From Chitinophaga caseinilytica (lineage in GTDB: Bacteria > Bacteroidota > Bacteroidia > Chitinophagales > Chitinophagaceae), in the NCBI RefSeq assembly GCF_038396765.1, contig NZ_CP150096.1:4075001-4139000 (forward strand): a DNA stretch of 64,000 nt, in the 5' to 3' direction. The position numbers and the translations under genes were made by a program. Shown here in pieces: positions 45,222 to 53,319 of this stretch. How positions within the stretch are numbered: the first letter of the stretch is position 1; each line of letters starts with the position of its first letter. Below the pieces are notes generated by a model. It did not search any database and was not told the DNA's origin. It saw only the letters and a program-made list of their open reading frames with translations.

Positions 45222-45835
45222 TATACAAAAGCTTCGTTTTCCTGTTGCAGTTGCATTCCGTACCGGAATATATCTACCATGATGTAAATGATCGCCGCAA
45301 CAGCGATGTAAGGTAAGCCAAAATTCCAATTCATGTGGAAGTTGCGCTGCGCTGCGGGGATGTAGGCATGGGCGACTTCCGCCTGCAAAACGCTCAGCAG
45401 GAAGTTGTAAGGCGCCAGCAGGCCGATGAAAAGCGCGGTATACCGGAGCCGTCGGATGGTTTCGCCGGTGAAGGGGCTTTGCCGGTTCAGCGAACGGAAA
45501 ACACGGCGCAGGTTATAAATGGCGGCGATGACGAGGAATTCGAACAGGAAGAAAAACACGAAGGAGTAAACCCGGTAAAGATTGTTCACGGGCAGGAGCA
45601 TCTTCAGTTGCACATCCTGCGTTTCCATTTCGCCGCCGGGCACTGCAATGACGGAAAGCGGAGCGTTCAGGCGTACGATGGTGCTGAAATTGAATTTCGT
45701 TCCGCCAAACATCGACGTGGCAAGGAAGAAAAGCCCGATGGCGGCTAACACGAAATTGAGGTACCAGCAAATATTTACGATCCAGCGTATGGCATGGAAG
45801 AAACGGTTGCTGGAAACTGGAGGTGTGTGGTGCAT
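45221..45835 (-). CDS. DUF2975 family membrane protein
   Basis: A 204-residue membrane protein with four hydrophobic segments (about 19-40, 90-108, 130-150 and 170-190). It carries the DUF2975 marks VFRSLNRQSPFTGETIRRLR and YRYGMQLQQENE-like ending. The cytoplasmic end runs directly into the HTH gene. DUF2975/HTH pairs are thought to act as membrane-tethered regulators, but few have been studied. Confidence 0.88.
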   Translation of the reverse strand: MHHTPPVSSNRFFHAIRWIVNICWYLNFVLAAIGLFFLATSMFGGTKFNFSTIVRLNAPLSVIAVPGGEMETQDVQLKMLLPVNNLYRVYSFVFFFLFEFLVIAAIYNLRRVFRSLNRQSPFTGETIRRLRYTALFIGLLAPYNFLLSVLQAEVAHAYIPAAQRNFHMNWNFGLPYIAVAAIIYIMVDIFRYGMQLQQENEAFV

Positions 45836-45845
45836 ACAGGATGGA

Positions 45846-46415
45846 TCAGATGTTACGCAAGATAAAGATATACAAAGTGCAGATCACGGCCTCACCCGCC
45901 AGCAGGGCCGGCAGGAATTTCCGCAGGGGGATTTTCAGCGTACCGGCCACGTAGCATACCAGGTCGGTTGGGGCGATCGGCGCAAAGGCCCATAAGGCCA
46001 CGAACCACTGTCCGTACGGCCCCTGCAGCCGCTGCCGCATGCGCTCCGTTTTTTCGGGATAATGCTTTTCGAACCACGCCGCCAGGCCCAGCCAACCCGA
46101 AAGGTGGTACAACATCCACGATACCACGGCGATGGATGCCAGGAACACGCCCAGCAACAGCCAGGGCTCGTTGCGGAACAGCAGGATGCCCGCTGCGAGG
46201 AACGGCGTTCCGGGAATTAGCGCCACGCCGCGGGCCACGCAAATGGCGAAGAACACGGCGACCGTCCACCCGGGATATCGCCCCACGAAAGCCGTGAGAT
46301 CGTCGGTAGAGAAGCGTTGCGCAAAGATTACGTACAGCGCGATGGCGACCAGCAGCACCGATACCTTGATGATCCGGAGCGTGCGGCCGGTGGCGGAAGT
46401 ATCATTTCTGGGCAT
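45846..46415 (-). CDS. VTT/TMEM64-family (DedA-like) membrane protein
   Basis: A 189-residue inner-membrane protein of the VTT (SNARE-associated, TVP38/DedA) family. Its marks are the re-entrant loop with GVALIPGTPFLAAGILLF and the second half ALWAFAPIAPTDLVCYVAGTL. Proteins of this fold are linked to lipid scrambling or flipping. The ATG at 46415 was chosen; the gene overlaps the end of the phospholipid-methyltransferase-like gene by 14 bases, so the two are translated together. That pairing suggests a step in lipid handling. Confidence 0.87.
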   Translation of the reverse strand: MPRNDTSATGRTLRIIKVSVLLVAIALYVIFAQRFSTDDLTAFVGRYPGWTVAVFFAICVARGVALIPGTPFLAAGILLFRNEPWLLLGVFLASIAVVSWMLYHLSGWLGLAAWFEKHYPEKTERMRQRLQGPYGQWFVALWAFAPIAPTDLVCYVAGTLKIPLRKFLPALLAGEAVICTLYIFILRNI

Positions 46416-46938
46416 AGTAAATGAATGCGGGTGGGATGTTAAGCAGTGTGAAACCGTAGCATACCGCGGGAAACCGCTGGCGGATGGCGGCAATGTCTTT
46501 GAGGGAATACTGGAACTGGATGAAGAACCCCCCGGGCTTGAGCGCCTTGTGGCAACGCTCGAGCAGCTGCGATTTGGTGCCGGCGTCGAGGTTGGCGAGC
46601 GGGATACCGCTGAGGATGTAGTCGGCCGACTCGTCGGGGATGTACGCCGGAAGCCGCAGTACGTCTGCATTGTGGTGAGATGCGCGCTGGTCTTTGACGG
46701 CAGACAGGATGCGGTACAATTCCGGGTTTATTTCAAAGGAAGCGAGGGTGGAAGCGGGGCTCATGCGACCGAGCAAATGCCTGGTCATAACGCCCGTGCC
46801 TGCGCCCAGTTCTACGATGGATAAGGGTTTCTGGAACTGGATGATGTCGGTCATCCGCGCCGTCAGCGCCGGTGAGCTCTCCACAACGGAGCCCGTTTGC
46901 CGCAAATTCCGCCATGCCGCTTTGAGGAAGGTATACAT
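46402..46938 (-). CDS. Phospholipid N-methyltransferase-like SAM protein
   Basis: A 178-residue class I SAM-dependent methyltransferase. It has motif I VELGAGTGVMTRHLL, FEINPELYRIL, the NADVLRLP acidic/Asn turn, and a motif IV region SGIPLANL. The N-terminal FLKAAWRNLRQTGSVVESSPAL is typical of PmtA/Opi3-like enzymes that methylate phosphatidylethanolamine, and of rRNA-dimethyltransferase-like relatives. Its 3' end overlaps the VTT gene by 14 bases. It could give mono- or dimethyl-PE; this is a family inference. Confidence 0.83.
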   Translation of the reverse strand: MYTFLKAAWRNLRQTGSVVESSPALTARMTDIIQFQKPLSIVELGAGTGVMTRHLLGRMSPASTLASFEINPELYRILSAVKDQRASHHNADVLRLPAYIPDESADYILSGIPLANLDAGTKSQLLERCHKALKPGGFFIQFQYSLKDIAAIRQRFPAVCYGFTLLNIPPAFIYYAQK

Positions 46939-47425
46939 AACGCGGTAGAGGTTTGATTACGAAACGAAGGTAAATTGATATTTTCATTAAACAAAAATAA
47001 ATTTACGTAAAACATAAATTGTGTGATGAAATGCATAAATCTGTGACGAGGGGACGAACGCCGGGCCGGAACGGCCGGTACTGGATAACGGGGCATAGGA
47101 ATGGACATACCTTTTACGCAAAAAACACAGAAGCCTCTGTAGATACAGAGGCTTACATTTTTCAGCTTCATAACCATTTAAGAAAATTCTCCGGTGAAGC
47201 CGGATATATCATCACCGCTCCCGGCGTTGCGGGAATCGGGTTTTGTATAAGTGAAAGGAATCGCGTCTGATAAACATCGCATCGCAAATTACCGGCGATA
47301 CGTCGGGAAAGACAAGAAAAGTTGAGTGAAGGGGGACTTTAGAATGCTTAACTGCCGGAGAGAACAGGCGAAGCGGAAGGAATCCGCATGATTTTAACTA
47401 ATTTTGCGCCAAAACCGGAGCGTAC
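46939..47425. other. 487-base gap with an 11-bp hairpin, no supported gene
   Basis: Divergent gap between the methyltransferase (minus) and the thioesterase (plus). Bases 46970-47040 are AT-rich, probably promoter sequence. A perfect hairpin, AAGCCTCTGTA / TACAGAGGCTT, lies at 47131-47154, followed by ACATTTTTC on the plus strand and CTGTGTTTTTT on the minus. Smaller stems lie at 47190-47235. Reading frames here (for example 47019-47270) have no start and no protein-like composition. A small RNA ending at the hairpin is possible. Confidence 0.4.
47399..47406 (+). promoter_or_regulatory. Bacteroidota -7 element (TAATTTTG)
   Basis: TAATTTTG matches TAnnTTTG and lies 19 bases before the thioesterase ATG. 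No clear -33 element is visible. Confidence 0.45.
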
Positions 47426-47824
47426 ATGAATTTTTATACCAGGAAATGGGTGAAACCGGAAGACCTCAACGCCCACGGCACCCTCTTCGGCGGCAGCCTC
47501 CTCCGATGGATCGATGAAGAAGCCGCTATCTATGCCATCATCCAGCTCGGTACCAACCGTTGCGTTACCAAATACATGTCCGAAATCAATTTCATCAACT
47601 CCGCGCGCCAGGGAGATATCGTGGAGCTCGGCATTAAAGCCACGCATTTCGGCCGCACGTCCATCACGCTCAACTGCGAAGTCCGCAACAAAATCACGCA
47701 TAAATCCATCCTCACCATCGATAAGATCGTATTCGTCAGCGTAGATGAAAACGGCGTTCCAAAGCCCCACGGCCGGACGGAAATCACCTACACCGACGAG
47801 CGCCTCCGCGAAGATCCGCTCTGA
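47426..47824 (+). CDS. Hotdog-fold acyl-CoA thioesterase
   Basis: A 132-residue cytosolic thioesterase that hydrolyses acyl-CoA. The hotdog core has the catalytic region LNAHGTLFGGSLLRWIDEEAA, with N-x3-TLFGG as in the YciA/BACH group, then MSEINFINSARQGDIVELG and TLNCEVRN. It resembles the medium/long-chain acyl-CoA type found widely in bacteria. It is monocistronic, and ends 3 bases before the convergent DUF3606 gene. Confidence 0.93.
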   Translation: MNFYTRKWVKPEDLNAHGTLFGGSLLRWIDEEAAIYAIIQLGTNRCVTKYMSEINFINSARQGDIVELGIKATHFGRTSITLNCEVRNKITHKSILTIDKIVFVSVDENGVPKPHGRTEITYTDERLREDPL

Positions 47825-47827
47825 TCG

Positions 47828-48013
47828 TCAAACAAGATTGCGGTCGCGCAGCGCCTGCTGTTGCCGGAACCAGGTCTCGATTTGCCGCAAATCGTTGCCC
47901 AGCGTATACACGGCCGCTTTCACCTTTTGCAGCGATACGTTGAATTTTACGGCCAGGTACATTAAATCGGGGTGGGGAATGCCTTGCCAGGGGTTTTTAT
48001 GCCTGTTTTCCAT
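47828..48013 (-). CDS. DUF3606-like small protein
   Basis: A 61-residue protein. The core PDLMYLAVKFNVSLQKVKAAVYTLG with LRQIETWF fits the DUF3606 helical pattern (W/L-x3-F-x-V-s-x3-L-x2-A-V-x2-v-G). These small proteins are widespread in soil bacteria; no function is known. The start at 48013 was chosen because the open frame upstream is not protein-like. Confidence 0.7.
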   Translation of the reverse strand: MENRHKNPWQGIPHPDLMYLAVKFNVSLQKVKAAVYTLGNDLRQIETWFRQQQALRDRNLV

Positions 48014-48190
48014 AACTGTTCCGTTTTCCTTCTCCTTAACAATTCCGTGCCAAATCCCCCGGAAGCGGGAAAAGCTGCTGATATGCATATAGTTAGGTCT
48101 ACCGCTGTGGATTCCCGTCTGCATTGCGGGGAGCGGCGTTATCGTTTTTTAGCAACGGAATTTCGTGGGCCCGCTGAATGACAGCAGGTT

Positions 48191-48988
48191 TTACCGGGTA
48201 GGTTGATATGTGATTTTCATCCAGTCGCCGTTAGACATGTCGCGGCGCAACAGCCGGCCGATCGCGTCTACGGAATGGCTGTATTCCAGCGTGGTTTGAT
48301 CGGACACCTGTCCGCCGACCTTGTGCGTCCGCACCACGCGCTTCGGCAGCCTGTCCATACTTTTCAGCACAGGGATATTCCATATTTCGTATTGGTCGAA
48401 CACAAGATGGTACCGGTTCACGAACGCCCATTCGTTGAAAATGAACGACCGGTTTTCTGGCGTGAGGTCGTAAATGATCTCTTCAGGCTTGCCGGTAACG
48501 GTGGTTTTGATCTGTAGCAACAACCCATCTGTGCTCCAGGTATACGTCGATTTCGACATCGGCGTGTAAACGTCTGGTTTATAATGCCCGAAATCCATCT
48601 GGATGACCTTTCCCCGCCCATCGTACGTAAAATCCAACCGGAACCTGCCTTCTTCGCGCATGCCCATGATGCCTTCCTCGATGCGGACGATCCGCCGGTG
48701 GTCATCATAATAGAAGGTATCTTCCTTGAGCGATGTTTTCTGCATCAGGCCCAGCAAATCCCCGTTGTACAGGAAATCCCGCTCGATGGCAGAACTGGTA
48801 GGACTGGCGCCTTTCGTGTATTCGATGTTGTTGTTGGCGTCGTATTTCCAGTTTTCGAACGATCCGTCTTTCCATTCCAGTTGCTGAACGAGCACGGAAT
48901 AAGTGGCCAGCACTTCGATGCGGTTGCGTTTGCAGGCAGTGAAAAACAGGATGCAGCAAAGGAGGCTGGCGAGAAGGGGAGTGCGCAT
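48191..48988 (-). CDS. Hypothetical lipoprotein with YD-like beta repeats
   Basis: A 265-residue predicted lipoprotein (FFTAC, C19). The body is made of repeating beta-strand pairs such as WKYDANNNIEYT, FYYDDHRRIVRIEEG and DFTYDGRGKVIQMDF, which resemble RHS/YD-type repeats and DUF4595-like proteins of Bacteroidota. No catalytic motif is seen. It is probably a surface or periplasmic structural protein. It diverges from the heparinase-type gene. Confidence 0.75.
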   Translation of the reverse strand: MRTPLLASLLCCILFFTACKRNRIEVLATYSVLVQQLEWKDGSFENWKYDANNNIEYTKGASPTSSAIERDFLYNGDLLGLMQKTSLKEDTFYYDDHRRIVRIEEGIMGMREEGRFRLDFTYDGRGKVIQMDFGHYKPDVYTPMSKSTYTWSTDGLLLQIKTTVTGKPEEIIYDLTPENRSFIFNEWAFVNRYHLVFDQYEIWNIPVLKSMDRLPKRVVRTHKVGGQVSDQTTLEYSHSVDAIGRLLRRDMSNGDWMKITYQPTR

Positions 48989-49101
48989 GGGGATGATTTA
49001 AAGATGGCACAAAAGTACGCCGGCGCCGTCCGGCCGTTTATCACATAAACATGTGGTTCGGGCCGAAAGGTCGTATTTTGACCGTGAACAATCCACCCGT
49101 T

Positions 49102-50961
49102 ATGAAGCTATCCTGGCTTTTCCTGTTGCTGTGCCTGGCAGGTACTGTTCGCGCGCAAACAGACTCGCTTCCGGCCGATTTCAACATGCCTCCCCATCCC
49201 CGGATCCTCTGGAAAACGGCAGACGAGCCCGTCCTGCAAAAGAATGTCAATACGCCGGGCCCCTGGCAAAATGTGCATCGTAGTATTTTGTCGGCCTGCG
49301 ATAAAATGATGTCTGCACCCGTGCTGCAGCGGCAATTGACCGGCAGGCGGCTGCTGGGCGTTTCGCGGGAATGCCTCCGCCGGGTGTTTTTCCTCGCATA
49401 TGCCTGGCGTATGGAAAAAGACCAACGGTATGCCGACAGGGCAATCAGTGAAATGATGGCCGTTTGTTCGTTTTCCGACTGGAATCCTTCCCACTTCCTC
49501 GACGTCGCGGAAATGACGATGGGCGTGGCGATCGGGTACGACTGGTTGTACGACCGCCTCACGCCCGATCAGCGGCGGGCGATCGCCACGGCGATCCTCG
49601 AAAAGGGGATGCGCCCTTCGCTCGAAAAGAAAAACAGCAACTGGCTCCGCGAGCATCACAATTGGAACCAGGTATGCAATGCCGGTATGCTTTTCGGATC
49701 GCTGGCGGTGTTTGAAGACGCGCCGGAACTGGGTTTGCATCTCATCAACCGCGGCATCCGCAGCATTGTATTGCCCATGGAAGCGTACAGGCCGGCGGGC
49801 GCTTATCCCGAGGGGTATAGTTACTGGGGATATGGCACCAGCTTCAACGTGCTCTTCATCAGCGCGCTGGAAACCTTGACCGGCGGCGATTTTGGTCTGC
49901 AGAAAATGCCCGGCTTCATGGAAACGGCGGCCTATTACCAGCATATGGCCGGCCCCACCGGTCTCCCGTTCAACTTCTCCGACGCAGGTACCGGCGGCAG
50001 CCTGGAACCCGCGATGTGCTGGTTCGCCGCCCGACTGGGAGCCCCGTCGCTGCTGTTTACGGAAAAGCTCCGCCTGGAGAAACCTTCCACCGGTAACCGG
50101 CTTTTACCGGCGATGCTGTTGTGGGGAAAGGATATCGATATGAAGGCCGTCCGTCCGCCTTCGTCCACCTTCTGGACCGGCGGCGGGGAAACACCCGTGG
50201 CGCTGATGCGGAGCGCCTGGGGCGACAGTTCCTCCATGTACATCGGCTTCAAGGGCGGCTCGCCCGGCGTGAACCACGCGCATATGGACGTGGGCTCGTT
50301 CGTGCTCGACTGGGGCGGCGTTCGCTGGGCGGCGGATTTGGGGATGCAGGATTACAATTCCCTCGAATCCCGAGGACTGAGCATCTGGAACAAGTCGAAA
50401 AACAGCCAGCGGTGGGAGGTGATGCGCTACAATAATCTCGTTCACAATACTTTGACGGTAAACGGCGCCTACCAGCAGGTAAGCGGCCATGCGGATATAA
50501 CGGCAACGGGAAAACGAAATCCGCAATTCGCGGTGATAGATATGACGTCGGTTTATAAAGGTCAGCTGGATCGATCGCGCCGGGGCGTTGCGTTGCTGAA
50601 GGGCGAGCGCGCCGTTATCCGCGATGAAGTGGCGGCGGGCAGCGGGCCGGACACGCTGCAATGGCGCTGGCTCACCCAGGCCGAAGTGACCCTGGAGCAG
50701 GATAACGTGATCGCGCTGCGGAAAAACGGTAAAACGTTGCGCCTGGTGATCGAAACCCCGGTTCCCGTGCAGCTCCGCACCTGGAGCGCCGCGCCGGTCC
50801 ATGATTACGACGCCCCCAATCCCGGAAGCACCATTACCGGCTTTGAAGCCATATTGCCGGAGGGATACGCCGGCGCATTCACGGTGCATGTGCTGCCGGA
50901 AGGCGCCAAAGCCCCGCGCAGGGTGCCGCCGCTCGATGACTGGATAAAATGGAAACCCTGA
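49102..50961 (+). CDS. Heparinase II/III-family polysaccharide lyase
   Basis: A 619-residue secreted lyase (signal about 1-19, VRAQ). The N-terminal alpha/alpha toroid carries HHNWNQVCNAGMLFGSLA and PEGYSYWGYGTSFN, with the Asn, Tyr and His used by this family; the C-terminal beta-sandwich carries NHAHMDVGSFVLDWGGVRWA. Such enzymes cleave uronic-acid-containing polymers, for example heparin, heparan or alginate. Substrate is not readable. The start at 49102 was chosen because it gives the signal peptide. It is monocistronic, with its own terminator. Confidence 0.92.
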   Translation: MKLSWLFLLLCLAGTVRAQTDSLPADFNMPPHPRILWKTADEPVLQKNVNTPGPWQNVHRSILSACDKMMSAPVLQRQLTGRRLLGVSRECLRRVFFLAYAWRMEKDQRYADRAISEMMAVCSFSDWNPSHFLDVAEMTMGVAIGYDWLYDRLTPDQRRAIATAILEKGMRPSLEKKNSNWLREHHNWNQVCNAGMLFGSLAVFEDAPELGLHLINRGIRSIVLPMEAYRPAGAYPEGYSYWGYGTSFNVLFISALETLTGGDFGLQKMPGFMETAAYYQHMAGPTGLPFNFSDAGTGGSLEPAMCWFAARLGAPSLLFTEKLRLEKPSTGNRLLPAMLLWGKDIDMKAVRPPSSTFWTGGGETPVALMRSAWGDSSSMYIGFKGGSPGVNHAHMDVGSFVLDWGGVRWAADLGMQDYNSLESRGLSIWNKSKNSQRWEVMRYNNLVHNTLTVNGAYQQVSGHADITATGKRNPQFAVIDMTSVYKGQLDRSRRGVALLKGERAVIRDEVAAGSGPDTLQWRWLTQAEVTLEQDNVIALRKNGKTLRLVIETPVPVQLRTWSAAPVHDYDAPNPGSTITGFEAILPEGYAGAFTVHVLPEGAKAPRRVPPLDDWIKWKP

Positions 50962-50969
50962 TAAACAAA

Positions 50970-50997
50970 GAAGGACGCCCATTTTGCGGCGTCCTTC
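50970..50997. terminator. Terminator after the heparinase-type gene
   Basis: GAAGGACGCC, 8-base loop, GGCGTCCTTC. A T-rich stretch (GTTTATATTTTT) follows on the plus strand. Confidence 0.75.
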
Positions 50998-51045
50998 CTG
51001 TTTATATTTTTCAGTACAGTTAAGATACTCAACGTTTTCCGGGAA

Positions 51046-51780
51046 TCAGACTTTCCCGATGCGCAGCAGGATGGGGAAATGCACTTCCCGCTCGGCGGGC
51101 TCGCCCCATGCGGCTTTCAGATCGGCGGAGATAAGCGCCACAGGATCATGCTGTTCCGCTTTCATGTAATGTTGCACGGCCGACCAGGTGGAGAGATACC
51201 CGGCCAGGTGCCCCCAGCTCCAGGTTTCCGTATGCGCGAAATAAGGCGTAGGGAAGGCGGGATAGGGGAAGGGGATGGTCATGTAATTTTCGTCGACGTA
51301 TTTCCGCTCGCGGTCCCAGTATTGGCCCAAAAGATCCACATACAACCTGCTGATCACCGCATCGATCTCGGGTGTGATATGCAGCAGTCCATATCCGATC
51401 ACAGCCAGGATGCCGCCGGGTTTCAGCGTGCGGCCCACTTCACGGTAAAACGCTTCGAAATCGAACCAGTGGATGGCTTGCGCTACGGTCACCAGGTCGA
51501 ACGAACCATCCGGGAAATCCGTTTTCTCGGCAGGCTGTAAGGTGTAGCGGATGTTGGGGCGTGGCCGGGCTTTGTCGAGCTGCTGGCGGCTGATGTCCGT
51601 CGCCTCCACGCGTTTGAAATCGGCCGCAAGCTTCTCCGCAACCTGGCCGTTCCCGGTACCGCAATCCCAGGCGCTTTCCGTTCCGGGTACGATGGACAGG
51701 AGGAATTGAAAGAGCTCGTCGGGGTAATGGGGCCGGAATTTGACATAATCCCCGGACTGTTCTGAGAAAACATCTTTCAT
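51046..51780 (-). CDS. Class I SAM-dependent methyltransferase
   Basis: A 244-residue methyltransferase. Motif I is AWDCGTGNGQVAEKLA, motif II has EATDISRQQLDKA, and motif IV has FDLVTVAQAIHWFD, which matches the trans-aconitate/TMT1-like Methyltransf_11 group. The start at 51780 was chosen; the open frame upstream does not look coding. It is convergent with the heparinase-type gene and divergent from the nitronate monooxygenase. The substrate is not known. Confidence 0.9.
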   Translation of the reverse strand: MKDVFSEQSGDYVKFRPHYPDELFQFLLSIVPGTESAWDCGTGNGQVAEKLAADFKRVEATDISRQQLDKARPRPNIRYTLQPAEKTDFPDGSFDLVTVAQAIHWFDFEAFYREVGRTLKPGGILAVIGYGLLHITPEIDAVISRLYVDLLGQYWDRERKYVDENYMTIPFPYPAFPTPYFAHTETWSWGHLAGYLSTWSAVQHYMKAEQHDPVALISADLKAAWGEPAEREVHFPILLRIGKV

Positions 51781-51902
51781 GGGGCGTGATTTGTACAAAA
51801 ATACGCAATCCGCCGCAACGAAACTTCGCATGGGCGAAATCGTGATTTCCCTCACATCCAAGTTGGCGAAAGGGGCCTAACTTGGCGGGATAAACGGAGC
51901 AT

Positions 51903-52961
51903 ATGCGACCAAATACCATTACCGATATGTTGGGGATCAGGTACCCCGTATTCCAGGGCCCCATGGGGGCAGGACTGTCGACCCCCGCGCTGGTGGCCGC
52001 CGTAACGAACGCGGGCGGCCTCGGCGGGTACGGCGCATATACTTTACAACCGGCGGAGATCCGGGAACTGGGTGCGCAGGTGGGGCAACTGACCGCCGGG
52101 CCCTGGAATCTTAACCTCTGGGTGTCTGACATCGATCCTGCGCTGGGGAATTATACGGAAGCTGAATTCGATATGGTGAAATCGTTGTTCCGCCCCGTGT
52201 TCGATGAACTGGGGATTCCCGTTCCTTCCCCCGTAATTTCCGTTGAAAGTAAATTCGCGCGCCAGGCGGAGGCCATGCTGGCCGTGAAGCCCGCGGTTTT
52301 CAGTTTCGTATTCGGCATACCGGACGAAGCTATTTTGCAGGAATGCCGCCGGCAGGGGATCGTAACGGCTGGTGCGGCCACCACGCTCGATGAAGCCCTG
52401 GCGCTGGAAGCGGCGGGTGTAGATGTGATCGTAGCGGCGGGGTTCGAAGCGGGCGGGCACCGGCCGAGCTTCCTGGAGCCAGCGGAAGATTCGCTGCACG
52501 GAACGTTCGCCCTCGTGCAAAAGCTGCGCTGGAAGGTACGCAAGCCCATTGTGGCGGCCGGTGGCATTGCAGACGCGGCGGGTGTAGAAGCGGCGCTGCG
52601 CCTGGGAGCGGCAGCCGTACAGGTGGGAACGGCGTTCCTGGCCTGTGAGGAATCCGGAGCGTCGGCCACATACCGCGACAGGTTGTTTTCTCCGGCCGCT
52701 CAGCATACCGAATTGACGCGCGTATACACAGGGCGCCTGGCGCGCGCGGTGCGCACGCAACTGCCCGCGCGCTTCGCCGGTATGGAACTGGAACTGGCGC
52801 CTTTCCCTTTACAATCCCAACTGATGGCGCCTGTCCGTAAAGCAGCGCTCGATTCCGGGCAACTGGAATATTCCGCCGTGTGGGCCGGTCAAAATGCCGG
52901 AAACCTCCATCACCGCAAAGCTACCGACCTCATGGAGGAGCTGACTTCCCTTTGGCGGTAA
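51903..52961 (+). CDS. Nitronate monooxygenase / NPD-family FMN oxidoreductase
   Basis: A 352-residue FMN-dependent TIM barrel of the nitronate-monooxygenase (2-nitropropane dioxygenase) family. Marks: VFQGPMGAGLSTPALVAAVT with NAGGLGGYGAY, then AAGFEAGGHRP (the catalytic-His loop) and VAAGGIADAAGVEAALRLG with AVQVGTAFLACEESG. It detoxifies nitronates or acts as an enoyl-type reductase; specificity is not readable. It is monocistronic. Confidence 0.93.
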   Translation: MRPNTITDMLGIRYPVFQGPMGAGLSTPALVAAVTNAGGLGGYGAYTLQPAEIRELGAQVGQLTAGPWNLNLWVSDIDPALGNYTEAEFDMVKSLFRPVFDELGIPVPSPVISVESKFARQAEAMLAVKPAVFSFVFGIPDEAILQECRRQGIVTAGAATTLDEALALEAAGVDVIVAAGFEAGGHRPSFLEPAEDSLHGTFALVQKLRWKVRKPIVAAGGIADAAGVEAALRLGAAAVQVGTAFLACEESGASATYRDRLFSPAAQHTELTRVYTGRLARAVRTQLPARFAGMELELAPFPLQSQLMAPVRKAALDSGQLEYSAVWAGQNAGNLHHRKATDLMEELTSLWR

Positions 52962-53062
52962 ATCAACCCGACAAGTTTGGTTTTTATTCCCCGAAAAGCT
53001 GGTTTACGGGTGTGTCAGATAAAGAATTCGTGACCGTTATAAACTGCTTGTAAACGCTGTAA

Positions 53063-53267
53063 CCGTACACGGCCCAGCACATGTATCCGAACCCCACCAC
53101 CGGGAGGATCGTCGAAAAATCCGGCGGCGTGATCTACGAAAAGATGCGCATGCAGCTGGTAAGCATGAACGGCGAATATCCCGGCGTCCGTGCCGGACGG
53201 GGTCTACCAACTCATGATCATCAACGGGCCGGTCAGGCGAACGAACATCGTCCTGTTACGCCCATAA
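53063..53267 (+). pseudogene. Remnant of a T9SS type A sorting domain
   Basis: About 65 codons that match only the C-terminal sorting domain of a type IX secreted protein. One frame reads MYPNPTTGRIVEKSGG, then MRMQLVSMNGE; a second frame, after a shift near 53170-53190, reads VPDGVYQLMIINGPVRRTNI and VLLRP, ending at TAA 53265-53267. A TAA at 53060 cuts off any upstream body, and no propeller or enzyme domain precedes it. It looks like the 3' end left after deletion of a secreted gene. The 53271 terminator follows at the place expected for the old gene. Confidence 0.72.
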
Positions 53268-53270
53268 CGA

Positions 53271-53302
53271 AAAACGGTTGCCACATGGCAACCGTTTTTT
53301 TT
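53271..53302. terminator. Terminator after the T9SS remnant
   Basis: AAAACGGTTGCC, loop ACAT, GGCAACCGTTTT, a 12-bp perfect stem, with T-tracts on the plus side. It also serves the convergent alpha/beta hydrolase gene. Confidence 0.85.
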
Positions 53303-53319
53303 ATAACTGGAAGGATAGT

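Noticed and set aside
47019..47270. An 83-codon open frame in the long gap
   Set aside because: It needs a TTG start, has no protein-like pattern and contains the hairpin.
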